A stretch of DNA of 64,000 bases from Bacillus sp. V2I10 (GTDB taxonomy: Bacteria > Bacillota > Bacilli > Bacillales > Bacillaceae), in NCBI RefSeq assembly GCF_030817055.1, contig NZ_JAUSYV010000001.1, positions 1,202,001 through 1,266,000 of the forward strand, given 5' to 3'. Made by a program: the position numbers and the translations under genes. Numbering within the stretch: the first letter of the stretch is position 1; each line of letters opens with the position of its first letter. Below the pieces are notes generated by a model that was not told where the DNA came from, did not search any database, and saw nothing but the letters and a program-made list of their open reading frames with translations. Positions 34,927 to 44,035 of this stretch are shown in pieces.

Positions 34927-36234
34927 ATGAGTTATTTCCAAAACATAAATAAAATTGAATTTGAAGGTAAAGGGTCAAAAAATCCTTTTGCATTCAAACA
35001 TTATAATCCACAGGAAGTTGTTTCAGGTAAAACAATGGAGGAGCATTTGCGCTTTGCCGTTGCCTGCTGGCATACCTTTACTGCGAATGGCTCGGATCCA
35101 TTTGGTGCGGGTACAATGATTCGCCCATGGGATGGCGGAAGTGCGATGGATGTTGCTAAAAAACGTGCAGAGGCAGCATTTGAGTTATTTGAAAAATTAA
35201 ATGTACCTTACTTCTGCTTCCATGATCGTGATATCGCACCTGAAGGAAATACATTGCAGGAAACGAATTCAAACTTAGACCAAATTGTTGCCATGTTCAA
35301 AGATTATATGAAAACAAATAATGTAAAGTTATTATGGAACACAGCTAATATGTTTACAAATCCGCGGTTTGTTCACGGTGCAGCAACAACTTCTAACGCA
35401 GATGTTTATGCCTATGCTGCAGCACAAGTGAAAAAAGGATTAGAAACAGCAAAAGAATTAGGTTCTGAAAACTATGTGTTCTGGGGCGGCCGCGAGGGCT
35501 ACGAATCTTTATATAATACTAATCTAGAATTAGAGATGGACAACCTGGCGAAATTCTACCATATGGCCATTGACTACGCGAATGAGATTGGCTACACTGG
35601 TCAATTCTTAATCGAACCAAAACCAAAAGAGCCGACAAAGCATCAGTACGATTATGATGCGGCTACCACGATTGCATTTTTACAAAAATATGATTTACAC
35701 CATGATTTTAAATTAAATCTAGAAGCAAACCATGCTACATTGGCTGGACATACATTTGAACATGAATTACGAGTAGCGAGAGTTAATGGTATGTTAGGTT
35801 CCATTGATGCTAACCAAGGCGACTTATTGCTAGGATGGGATACGGATGAATTCCCGACAGATTTATATGCTGTTACTCTAGCAATGTATGAAATTCTTGA
35901 AAATGGCGGATTACATAGCGGCGGTGTCAATTTCGATGCTAAAGTTCGTCGTTCTTCATTCGAAGCAGAAGATCTGTTCTTGGCACATATTGCAGGAATG
36001 GATACATTTGCAAGAGGCTTGAAGATTGCTGCTAGATTAAAAGAAGAAAGATTCTTCGATAATCTTATCAACAAGCGCTATGCGACCTTCAATGAAGGTA
36101 TTGGCTTAGACATTGTAAATGGAAAGGCAGACTTCAAAGCTTTAGAGGCGTATGCAATGCAGAATAAAGAAATTAAAAATGCTTCTGACCGTATAGAGTA
36201 TGTTAAAGCAGCATTAAATGAATATATTTTCTAA
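34927..36234 (+). CDS. xylA: Xylose isomerase
   Basis: Enzyme of 435 residues (class II, long N-terminus) that converts D-xylose to D-xylulose. Catalytic FHDRDIAPEG (98-107, His99/Asp102), WGGREGYE, metal ligands in LIEPKPKEPTKHQYD, and the LEANHATLAGHTF and DANQGDLLLGWDTDEFP blocks are all present. Strong ribosome site GGAGGAAG. Follows the ABC genes by 75 bases in the same operon. Confidence 0.96.
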   Translation: MSYFQNINKIEFEGKGSKNPFAFKHYNPQEVVSGKTMEEHLRFAVACWHTFTANGSDPFGAGTMIRPWDGGSAMDVAKKRAEAAFELFEKLNVPYFCFHDRDIAPEGNTLQETNSNLDQIVAMFKDYMKTNNVKLLWNTANMFTNPRFVHGAATTSNADVYAYAAAQVKKGLETAKELGSENYVFWGGREGYESLYNTNLELEMDNLAKFYHMAIDYANEIGYTGQFLIEPKPKEPTKHQYDYDAATTIAFLQKYDLHHDFKLNLEANHATLAGHTFEHELRVARVNGMLGSIDANQGDLLLGWDTDEFPTDLYAVTLAMYEILENGGLHSGGVNFDAKVRRSSFEAEDLFLAHIAGMDTFARGLKIAARLKEERFFDNLINKRYATFNEGIGLDIVNGKADFKALEAYAMQNKEIKNASDRIEYVKAALNEYIF

Positions 36235-36249
36235 AAAATAGATTAGAAG

Positions 36250-36305
36250 AAGCGCCTTCTACAAATGGACAGTTTCCCTGTTTGGTTGTCAGGAGGCGCT
36301 TTTCA
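36250..36305 (+). other. Hairpin between xylA and xylB
   Basis: AAGCGCCT (36250-36257) pairs with AGGCGCTT (36294-36301), followed by TTTCATATTTTC. It may be a partial terminator or an mRNA-stabilising 3' end for xylA. Confidence 0.5.
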
Positions 36306-36328
36306 TATTTTCTTTGGGGGTAACAGTA

Positions 36329-37825
36329 ATGGAATACGTACTAGGAATTGATCTAGGAACAAGCTCTGTGAAAGTGGTTTTGGTAGACAAAAAAGGTACT
36401 GTTTCAGGAGAAGCAGTACGTGAGTATGAACTATTTCAAACGCAGGCAGGTTACAGTGAACAAAATCCGGAAGATTGGATAACGCAAACCCTCAGTGCCG
36501 TGGCAGAATTAACTGAAAAGGAATCAATTTCTCTCCAATCAGTAAAAGGAATAAGTTTTTCGGGACAAATGCATGGGCTAGTACTAGTAGATGCTAATTG
36601 CCGGTCATTACGTCCGGCTATTTTATGGAATGATACAAGAACAACTCCGCAATGTCAGGAAATCGTTGATGTATTGGGGGAGCGTTTGTTAGATATTACG
36701 AAAAATAAGTCATTAGAAGGGTTTACATTACCAAAATTATTGTGGGTAAAGCAGCATGAACCTGAGATTTTTAAAAAGGCATTTGCATTTGTTTTGCCAA
36801 AGGATTATGTTCGCTATCGTCTCACAGGCGCGCTTCATATGGAATACTCTGATGCTGCAGGAACATTGTTATTAGATGTAACAAACAAAGAGTGGAGCGA
36901 AGAAATATGTAATGCTTTTTCCATCTCTGCCACTCTTTGTCCAGAGCTTGTTTCCTCATATGACTGTGTAGGGACTCTTCTTCCGGACATGGCGAGTGCA
37001 ATGGGGCTTGCCGAAGAAACAAAGGTGTTTGCTGGTGGAGCTGATAATGCATGCGGTGCCCTTGGTGCTGGCATTGTGAATGATGGGGCTGCACTTTGCA
37101 GTATAGGAACTTCTGGGGTCCTTCTATCATACGAAGAAAATAAAGAGCAGGATTTCCGCGGCAGCCTGCACTTTTTCAACCATGCCAAGCCGAATAGCTA
37201 TTACTTGATGGGAGTAACATTGGCAGCAGGATATAGCTTAAGCTGGTTCAAGAATACCTTCGCAAAGGAAAAGAAGTTCAAAGAAATGCTTCAAGGAGTG
37301 TCTTCTGTTCCAATTGGTTCAAATGGTCTTCTGTTTACGCCTTATTTGGCAGGAGAGCGTACCCCTTACGCAGATTCCAATATTCGTGCCAGCTTTATTG
37401 GGATGGATGGTTCCCATTCCTTCGATCACTTTGCTCGTGCCGTACTCGAGGGAATTACGTTTTCCTTACGTGATTCATTGGAGTTGATGAGAACCGTTGG
37501 CAAGAAAGAAATTAATAAAATCATCTCCATTGGCGGCGGGGCAAAAAATGAACTATGGCTGCAAATGCAGGCAGATATTTTTAATGCAACTGTCGTTAAA
37601 TTAACAAGCGAGCAAGGTCCTGCTCTTGGAGCTGCCATAATAGCAGCAGTAGGCTGCGGCTGGTTTGATACATTTGAAGCTTGTACTGATACTTTCATTC
37701 AGTATGAAAAAGAATTCAACCCAATCCCTGAAAACGTCATCGTATATGAAGATGTGTACAAGATATATAAAGACGTATATCAACAAACAAAAGAACTGAA
37801 TCAACGGTTACATGTATTTAGGTAA
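36329..37825 (+). CDS. xylB: Xylulokinase
   Basis: FGGY-family kinase of 498 residues that phosphorylates D-xylulose to xylulose 5-phosphate. It has the N-terminal phosphate loop YVLGIDLGTSSVK, the MHGLV substrate motif, GADNACGALGAG and the C-terminal FGGY region with ISIGGGAKN. The ATG at 36329 follows GGGGG by eight bases; the longer frame starts at a TTG inside that site. Last gene of the xyl operon. Confidence 0.95.
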   Translation: MEYVLGIDLGTSSVKVVLVDKKGTVSGEAVREYELFQTQAGYSEQNPEDWITQTLSAVAELTEKESISLQSVKGISFSGQMHGLVLVDANCRSLRPAILWNDTRTTPQCQEIVDVLGERLLDITKNKSLEGFTLPKLLWVKQHEPEIFKKAFAFVLPKDYVRYRLTGALHMEYSDAAGTLLLDVTNKEWSEEICNAFSISATLCPELVSSYDCVGTLLPDMASAMGLAEETKVFAGGADNACGALGAGIVNDGAALCSIGTSGVLLSYEENKEQDFRGSLHFFNHAKPNSYYLMGVTLAAGYSLSWFKNTFAKEKKFKEMLQGVSSVPIGSNGLLFTPYLAGERTPYADSNIRASFIGMDGSHSFDHFARAVLEGITFSLRDSLELMRTVGKKEINKIISIGGGAKNELWLQMQADIFNATVVKLTSEQGPALGAAIIAAVGCGWFDTFEACTDTFIQYEKEFNPIPENVIVYEDVYKIYKDVYQQTKELNQRLHVFR

Positions 37826-38206
37826 AAGATGACAGGTCCCGGGCACCTGTCTAGTTGTAACCAAAAAACGAAGTTGTTTTTAAAGTAAGTTCGTTACCTT
37901 TTTTAATTCGCTAGATACTATTTTCGACCATTGAAGAGCATTTCGGTCTAGCTTTTAACAAACTCATCCTTTTTGCCTTTTATCCGGGAACAGAAGTACT
38001 GCCGATAGCGTCAGCAAAATGCGGATTTACAACGTTAAGACAAAAATTATTTCGGGGTTTAGTGACATTGTTAAAGTAGCTGAGTGGTATAAGTATTATG
38101 AAAAACTAATTAAAAATTATTAATTGATATCTTTTCATCAAAACTTATTAATGAATGTTAGATTACCAATAACAAGTGCCATGTCGATTAGAAGATTAAA
38201 AAACAT
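37826..38206. other. Gene-free stretch after xylB with a dyad and a short relic frame
   Basis: At 37831-37851 the palindrome GACAGGT-cccgggc-ACCTGTC marks the right edge of the xyl block. A 34-residue frame at 38019-38123 (MRIYNVKTKIISGFS...) has no ribosome site and reads like the end of a lost gene. Nothing else was recognised. Confidence 0.4.
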
Positions 38207-38234
38207 AAAAAGGATTGCTGCTGCAATCCTTTTT
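38207..38234. terminator. Bidirectional terminator
   Basis: AAAAAGGATTGC / GCAATCCTTTTT, 12-bp perfect stem around TGCT. Confidence 0.88.
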
Positions 38235-38308
38235 CGACTGATGATATTCTGTATTATGTAAACTATCTTCACCAATTAGTGGCATACCTTATATTCTTAT
38301 GCCGCCTA

Positions 38309-39260
38309 TTATTTATTTTTTACTATTGTTTCATACACTAGCATAGAGGATTGATCATCGTCCGGTACAGTGTACATGATTAATCCTTGGTTTGTATTTT
38401 CAAGGAATACTGGATTGCGTGTTACAACATGTCCGTTGTGAGAAAATAGAGTAATTGGGAGTTCGTGAACCATTTCCATTGTTTTTATATCCAGTAAGGC
38501 TAGTCCGCCTAATTCATATTTAGCAGTGGAAACTCCTTGCTGTGGCAATTCAGTAATACCGCTGCATATCATGTTCTCTTTTCCTGCATTCTCGCAGTCC
38601 TGATAATCAATAAAATGGCTGGGATTATTTGATTTACGGAGCACTTTTCCTTTTTCATTGAACTCATAAAACATTCTTGAACCCCAGCTTACTGCCTTTA
38701 GAGTTCCTTGTTTTCCATCACGAAGAATTCCTCCAATGTGGTCATTCGTGCGGAACACTTCTTCTGTATTCATCGTTTCTGGATTTACTTTATAAATGAT
38801 TGACTTGCTGTTTGGCCGGTACTCTGCAACTGATATCCAGATTGATTTACCATCATATGCAATTCCTCCAGGATGGTATATATTACCTTCGCCAAGCTTT
38901 AAATCCTTTAACAGCTTTCCTTCTTTAGTAAATACAAATAGATGACCGATTCCTTTACCAGGTGTACGGTCGTATCCATCTTGAGGCTGGTCGTATTTTT
39001 ACCGTTTTTTCGATGATTTCTACAGAAGACATGAAGTACAAGTCTCCGATTTTCGTCATTCCTTGCGGATGATATGTGTTAAATTGCAGATCAACTTTTT
39101 CTTTCTGTTCCCAAACATTATTACGGGTAAGGTGCTGGAACTTTTCCGCAAGCTGTTCACCGTCCTTCCCGGAATTCAGCGCATCAGGGTATGCAAACGC
39201 TGTTGTTACAGTTCCAATAGTTAGAGCGGCCGCCAGTGCAAAAATTCCTTTTTTCATCAT
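38309..39260 (-). pseudogene. DUF6454-like secreted protein, frameshifted
   Basis: Two minus-strand frames form one gene. The first (39260 to about 39000) has a signal peptide (MMKKGIFALAAALTIGTVTTAFA) and reads ...MSSVEIIEKTVK. The correct continuation, YDQPQDGYDRTPGKGIG then IYHPGGIAYDGKSIW, is in the next frame and runs to 38309. Removing one A from the A5 run (T5 on + at 38996-39000) restores a frame of about 316 codons. The repeated beta-propeller-like blocks (HPQGMTKIGDLYFMSS, HPGGIAYDGKSIWIS) resemble DUF6454. Real frameshift or homopolymer sequencing error cannot be told apart here. Confidence 0.8.
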
Positions 39261-39915
39261 CCATCCTCCTCGATTCCAAGTGATTTATAAAAAGGTTTTA
39301 TGTTATTCAGGCAGCAGTAATTGTTTTATCAACTGATGTTTACAGTTACCTCAGAGGTGTGTTTACCAAACCTTTTATAACAGACTCCTCATTCAAGGAA
39401 TTTCTATTAATCATATTCTCTGCTAATTTTCTATCCATCGGACATTTCTGACAGCAATCCTTATTTATTGAATGATTAGAGCAGAAGGTATGGATCATTC
39501 TCTCTCCCGATCTTCGTTTTTCTTTCTCGTCTGCTTCATCCTTTTTCAGCTTCTCTCATTAACAGCATTCTGAATTTCAATGATTCCACTCCTTAGATGT
39601 GTATTATCCAGTACAGACATATTGTTAACACAAATAGAATATGAGCTGAATAGAATTTACTTAATTCATATAAAAAATATAAAAAGAATACCTTTTCTTA
39701 AATTTTGACAAGAAATTTTACAAAAAACTTAATGAATTTACATTTTAAAATGATTCTCAACTTAAATATTCCATCAAAAGTGACTATATAACCCCATATT
39801 TCTACACTTATTTTTTAATAATTTTGTAAAAATCAGGAAAAATATAAAGTGGATTGCGACTTTCTTATCAGGTTAACTCTAAGAATATATTCCTGAAAAT
39901 AATAAAAAAGGAATC
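39261..39915. other. AT-rich divergent region without genes
   Basis: About 650 bases between the DUF6454 gene and the phoX control region. No frame with a ribosome site and no known RNA was seen; the right half is very AT-rich. Confidence 0.4.
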
Positions 39916-39965
39916 TTTACAATTACTTAAAAGCAGCTTAATTCTTTTTCTCTATCATTTAATAT
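39916..39965 (+). promoter_or_regulatory. Candidate PhoP box and -10 of phoX
   Basis: Hexamers at 11-bp steps: TTTACA (39916), TTAAAA (39927), TTAATT (39938), TCTCTA (39949), compared with TT(A/C/T)A(C/T)A. A -10 TAATAT lies at 39960-39965, about 30 bases before the phoX start, the geometry expected of PhoP-activated promoters. Confidence 0.5.
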
Positions 39966-39994
39966 GCATAACTAAGAGGAAGAGGTGCGGATAT

Positions 39995-41623
39995 ATGTCC
40001 CCAGTATTGAATCGAAAAAAATTTTTAACATACCTAGGAACTGGTACTGTTGCCCTAGCAGCAGCAAGTACAGGACTTGACGGATTAGTAAAAACAGCAG
40101 AAGCAAAAACTCCTTTTCACTATCCAGAATTTAAAAGGCCAAAAAGAGGTCCATTAAAATTCCAGCCAATCGAACCAACAGCAAAGGATGATCTTGTTCT
40201 TCCAAAAGGCTATAAATATGAAGTTATTGCTGCATATGGCGACAAGATTAATCAAAAAGGAGATACATTCGGATACAATAACGACTTTACTCTCTTCTTT
40301 CCATATGAAGATGAAAAGAACCGAGGATTGTTATGGGTAAATCATGAATATATCTCAGATTTGTTTGTTTTCGGTCAAACAATTAAGGGCGGCTACAACT
40401 CGGAACAGATAAAAACAATGCTTTATAATCAAGGCGGTTCGATTATCGAAGTATTTAAAGACAGAAATGGCTGGAAAATGGATACGTCATCTGAATATGC
40501 CCGCCGCGTAACAGGGCTAACACCTTTCGCTTTAACCGGACCTGCAAAAGGATCAAAAGCTGTTAACGGAGCAGAAATCGTTCAAGGTACATTTGCGAAC
40601 TGCTCTGGCGGAAAGACACTTTGGAACACGGTTTTATCCTGTGAAGAAAACTATGAATCCACTTCAAAATCGGCAAACTTAGACGAAACACATTATGGAT
40701 GGGTAATCGAAGTGGATCCATTTGATCCTGCCTATCAAGTTCGCAAGCACACAGCTTTAGGCCGCTTTAATCATGAAAATACATGCATGGGTCTATCAAA
40801 AGATAACCGAGTTGTTGTGTACATGGGCGATGATAAGAGAGATGCCTGTGTCTATAAATTTATCAGTAAAAATAAATACAACCAAAAAGATGGAAAAGAG
40901 AATTCAAAACTATTAGAAGAAGGAACTCTTTATGTAGCTAATTTTGGAGAAGGAAGATGGGTAGCCCTGACGGTTGAAGCTGTTCAAAAAGCAGCTAAAG
41001 GAAACGCTGAACTGCTTAAAAAATTCCAAACACAGGCAGATGTTGTTGTAAACTGCCATGAAGCAGCCCTCCTTTTAGGCGGAACACCAACAGATCGCCC
41101 AGAAGACTTAGAAATCAGTCCGTTTGATGGTTCAATCTTTATTGCTCATACAAATAACAGTAATCATGGTAACTTTCACGGTCATATTACTCGTTTCTTT
41201 GAAAAAGATAACGATCACGGCTCAATGGAATTCCAGTTTTCAATCTTTGCAGCAGGCGGTATTCAAAGCGGGTTTAGTGCACCAGATAACCTGTTATTCG
41301 ACGAAGATGGAAACCTTTGGACTGTTACAGACATTTCAAGCGGAAGTGTTAACACAAAAATATGGGAGCCATTCGGCAACAACGGTCTATTTGTAATCCC
41401 TACAGAAGGGAAAAACGAAGGAGAAGCTTTCCAATTTGCTTCCGCCCCAGTTCAAGCAGAATTAACAGGACCTTGTTTTACTCCTGATGAGAAAGCACTA
41501 TTCCTTTCTATCCAGCATCCAGGTGAAGAAACAGAAGACCTTGCAAACCTTACAAGCAAGTGGCCGCATCGCAGCGGTGACAAAATGCCGCGACCGGCTG
41601 TTGTTGCTATTACAGGATTTTAA
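39995..41623 (+). CDS. phoX: PhoX-type alkaline phosphatase, Tat-exported (DUF839)
   Basis: Secreted protein of 542 residues in the PhoX/DUF839 family, calcium/iron-dependent alkaline phosphatases that release phosphate from esters outside the cell. The N-terminus LNRKKFLTYLG followed by a hydrophobic stretch and AEA is a twin-arginine-type signal with Arg-Lys in place of Arg-Arg. Family blocks include LLWVNHEY, NCSGGKTLWNTVLSCEENYE and RFNHENTCMG. The ATG at 39995 follows GAGGTG by seven bases; the longer frame upstream has no site. tatA and tatC follow, so its export path is encoded with it. Confidence 0.9.
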   Translation: MSPVLNRKKFLTYLGTGTVALAAASTGLDGLVKTAEAKTPFHYPEFKRPKRGPLKFQPIEPTAKDDLVLPKGYKYEVIAAYGDKINQKGDTFGYNNDFTLFFPYEDEKNRGLLWVNHEYISDLFVFGQTIKGGYNSEQIKTMLYNQGGSIIEVFKDRNGWKMDTSSEYARRVTGLTPFALTGPAKGSKAVNGAEIVQGTFANCSGGKTLWNTVLSCEENYESTSKSANLDETHYGWVIEVDPFDPAYQVRKHTALGRFNHENTCMGLSKDNRVVVYMGDDKRDACVYKFISKNKYNQKDGKENSKLLEEGTLYVANFGEGRWVALTVEAVQKAAKGNAELLKKFQTQADVVVNCHEAALLLGGTPTDRPEDLEISPFDGSIFIAHTNNSNHGNFHGHITRFFEKDNDHGSMEFQFSIFAAGGIQSGFSAPDNLLFDEDGNLWTVTDISSGSVNTKIWEPFGNNGLFVIPTEGKNEGEAFQFASAPVQAELTGPCFTPDEKALFLSIQHPGEETEDLANLTSKWPHRSGDKMPRPAVVAITGF

Positions 41624-41650
41624 TAAGAAAAGTGTATGCGCCTAATTCAC

Positions 41651-41717
41651 CCCCGACAAACACAGTACTAGCCTTAAGAATCTTGTTTTATAAAGGAAGG
41701 CAAATCCTATGTCGGGG
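41651..41717 (+). other. Structured spacer between phoX and tatA
   Basis: CCCCGACA (41651-41658) pairs with TGTCGGGG (41710-41717), enclosing GCCTT (41671-41675) with AAGGC (41697-41701). No T run follows. A processing or stability element is likely. Confidence 0.5.
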
Positions 41718-41777
41718 TAGGCGTTGGAGCTCGGCATGATTGCTGATACTTTCAAAAAATAAAGGAGCGAAAATGAA

Positions 41778-41957
41778 ATGATACAAAACATCGGAATTCC
41801 AGGGCTAATTCTTATTTTAGTCATTGCACTAATTATTTTTGGTCCATCAAAACTTCCTGAAGTTGGACGTGCTTTCGGCAACACGTTAAAGGAATTTAAA
41901 AATGCGACAAAGGATTTAGTATCTTCAGACTCTAAAAAGGAAGATGAAAAACTTTAA
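41778..41957 (+). CDS. tatA: Twin-arginine translocase subunit TatA
   Basis: Small membrane protein of 59 residues: short N-terminus, one transmembrane helix (about 8-22), the invariant FGPSKLPEVGRAFG hinge (about 22-35), an amphipathic helix NTLKEFKNATKDL and an acidic tail. It forms the pore partner for TatC. AAAGGAG lies ten bases before the ATG; an earlier ATG at 41773 stops at once. It is too short for usual ORF cut-offs. Confidence 0.95.
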   Translation: MIQNIGIPGLILILVIALIIFGPSKLPEVGRAFGNTLKEFKNATKDLVSSDSKKEDEKL

Positions 41958-42019
41958 ATATTGAAAAGAGAAAAAGGATAATCTTATCTTTTTTCTTTTT
42001 CATTAAAGAGGTGAAATAC

Positions 42020-42748
42020 ATGAAGGATCAGGAAGTTGCATTAACGGTACACTTGGAGGAATTGAGAAAAAGGCTTATCTATATCCTTGGAAGTTTTTTG
42101 GTCTTCTTCGCTTTATCATTTGCTTTTGTAGAGCAAATCTATAGGTGGCTAGTTAAAGACTTAGAATTTAAGCTCGCCTTACTTGGACCAGGAGATGTTT
42201 TATGGATTTATTTCAAGATATCAGCCGTCTGTTCGATTGCTCTTACCATTCCTTTAGCTGCATACCATGTTTGGCGGTTTGTTTTACCTGCTCTTCAAGA
42301 GCAAGAAAGAAAAGCAACCTTTATGCTAATTCCAGCACTATTTTTACTATTTATTCTCGGAATTACCTTTGGCTATTTTCTTGTGTTTCCTATTGTTCTA
42401 TCATTCATGCAAGAATTAGCAGGTGAAGGATTTCAGCAATTTTATACGTCAGAAAAGTACTTTAGTTTTCTGATTAGCTTGACCGTTCCTTTTGGAATAT
42501 TGTTTGAACTGCCTGTAGTCATTCTATTTTTGACCGCCATAGGAATATTAAATCCGCAGATGTTAAAGAAATCCAGAAAAATTGCATATTTTGTTATTCT
42601 TATAACGTCTGTGTTAATTACACCACCGGATTTAATATCAGACATACTTGTATTAGTTCCGCTTGTATTAATCTATGAAATTAGTATCAATTTGTCATCC
42701 TTTATCTATCGAAAAAAATTACTGAAGACTGAAACCCTTTCTTCATGA
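42020..42748 (+). CDS. tatC: Twin-arginine translocase subunit TatC
   Basis: Polytopic protein of 242 residues, six transmembrane helices, the receptor for Tat signal peptides. N-terminal VHLEELRKRLIY (about 11-22) is the family signature, with the conserved Glu in the first loop and the FxxPxFxLPF-like region LTVPFGILFELPVV. The ATG at 42020 follows AAAGAGGTG. With tatA and phoX it mirrors phoD-tatAd-tatCd of B. subtilis. Confidence 0.95.
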   Translation: MKDQEVALTVHLEELRKRLIYILGSFLVFFALSFAFVEQIYRWLVKDLEFKLALLGPGDVLWIYFKISAVCSIALTIPLAAYHVWRFVLPALQEQERKATFMLIPALFLLFILGITFGYFLVFPIVLSFMQELAGEGFQQFYTSEKYFSFLISLTVPFGILFELPVVILFLTAIGILNPQMLKKSRKIAYFVILITSVLITPPDLISDILVLVPLVLIYEISINLSSFIYRKKLLKTETLSS

Positions 42749-43189
42749 AACAGATGTTCATTTGTGTTATAAGCTGATAAACCTAATCAAAAAGGAGGCG
42801 GCCTACATGCTGGCTCTTTTTTTGGTATTAGATTGTTTTTACTGAATTCCTCTTATTCAGCCTTGCCTTTACTCACGTTGATCAAAGACCATTACCATCA
42901 TGAATAAATAGTGAGTTTTTCATCTTTACATCATGACCAATTGTTCTCCAAAATGCGATTCACTAATCATTGCTGGGTTTGTTAAAAGGGATATCCAAAA
43001 CAAGAAAAGCAATAAAGTATTGAGTAAATCGTTTAGTTTTGAAATAATTGACATAAAAGAAAAAGGGAGAGGTTTAATCATTACGGTTCTTTACACTTTC
43101 TTATTTTTTACCAGCAGTTTTATTATCATGAGTATCGGTATTTTTAAAACCATTCCAATAGATTGTCACTTATCTTGAAAGCATAATAA
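42749..43189. other. Gene-poor stretch with the phoX-tatAC terminator
   Basis: An imperfect hairpin at 42789-42824 (GGAGGCGGC / GCTGGCTC, followed by seven T) probably ends the phoX-tatA-tatC transcript. A frame at 42933-43178 has no ribosome site and is not called. Confidence 0.45.
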
Positions 43190-43210
43190 AACACCGTGAG
43201 ATACGGTGTT
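43190..43210 (-). terminator. Terminator of the small acidic protein gene
   Basis: On the minus strand AACACCGT / ACGGTGTT with loop ATCTC is followed by TTATT. Confidence 0.7.
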
Positions 43211-43215
43211 AGTGT

Positions 43216-43371
43216 TTAACTTGGATCGTTCTCATCAAGAGATAAAGTGGTTACTTTCGTGTAATCGCCTTTATCAATTTCTTCTTCAGTAGCGTCTCTA
43301 TTCAATTCATCTTCTGTATTGATTCCTTCAGCAAGTGTTTGTTCATCTGATGAGCGATTTTCTTTTTTCAT
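43216..43371 (-). CDS. Small acidic hydrophilic protein, unknown function
   Basis: Protein of 51 residues, strongly acidic (many Asp and Glu) with no hydrophobic stretch; it ends TKVTTLSLDENDPS, a tail I associate with small Bacillus proteins of unknown role. The ATG at 43371 is chosen over the longer frame because GAAGGGGGTG lies a few bases upstream. It has its own terminator. Confidence 0.6.
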   Translation of the reverse strand: MKKENRSSDEQTLAEGINTEDELNRDATEEEIDKGDYTKVTTLSLDENDPS

Positions 43372-43641
43372 AAGCACACCCCCTTCGGGATTAAAATGCC
43401 CGTACATTTTTCATTCCATACATCCTTCAAGCTGCTCAATCAGCTTTCCCAATGAATGCCCATGTAATATAAAAAACTTATTTGGTGAAATCAAACCTTT
43501 TGATCATGATATAAATCAATTTAGTGAATATATGAAACATAAGATAATTTCTCTTTACACACAAAGTTTAATTGTGAGAATCATCAATATGATTTTATTT
43601 TGTGCTATGATAAATGGACTATTTACATAAGGGGCAATGAG

Positions 43642-43947
43642 ATGAAATACACGGGACAGATTGGTTTGGTGATTATTTCAATTTTATTTACAAGCTACCA
43701 AAAGGTTGTGGGAGAAGAACCTTTTTTTACGGTAGACTTTTTTATTTTTACCCTTATTGCCTGGCTGGTCGGATGGCAATATGATACGGCTAAATATTAT
43801 GGAAAAAAAGCACGTGATAATGAGACAAGCTATAAACAAATGATTGATTCATTGCCTGAATCGGTTTTTATTCACCGGCATAATAAGATTGTTTATTTAA
43901 ATAAAGCTGCTGTCAGCATGCTTGGCGCAGCAAGCAAAGATGAATAG
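43642..43947 (+). pseudogene. Truncated PAS-domain sensor protein (N-terminal remnant)
   Basis: Frame of 101 residues: two transmembrane segments (about 5-22 and 30-47) followed by the first third of a PAS domain (YKQMIDSLPESVFIHRHNKIVYLNKAA). It stops in the middle of the fold, right after ASKDE, and nothing downstream continues in any frame. Such proteins normally carry a histidine-kinase domain, so this is a remnant. AAGGGGCAATGAG precedes the ATG. Confidence 0.6.
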
Positions 43948-44035
43948 CTTACTCAATAAGAATATCTGGAGTAATAGCGAAAGTACGAGCAAATCTCCTC
44001 TAATATTCACCGTGTTAAATATATAAAAATTCCAT

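Noticed and set aside
39705..39742. TTGACA/TTTACA cluster as a PhoP box for phoX
   Set aside because: The hexamers are 12, 12 and 8 bases apart, not 11; the phased set at 39916 fits better.
42933..43178. 81-codon plus-strand frame
   Set aside because: No ribosome site, basic unstructured first half and no recognisable family.
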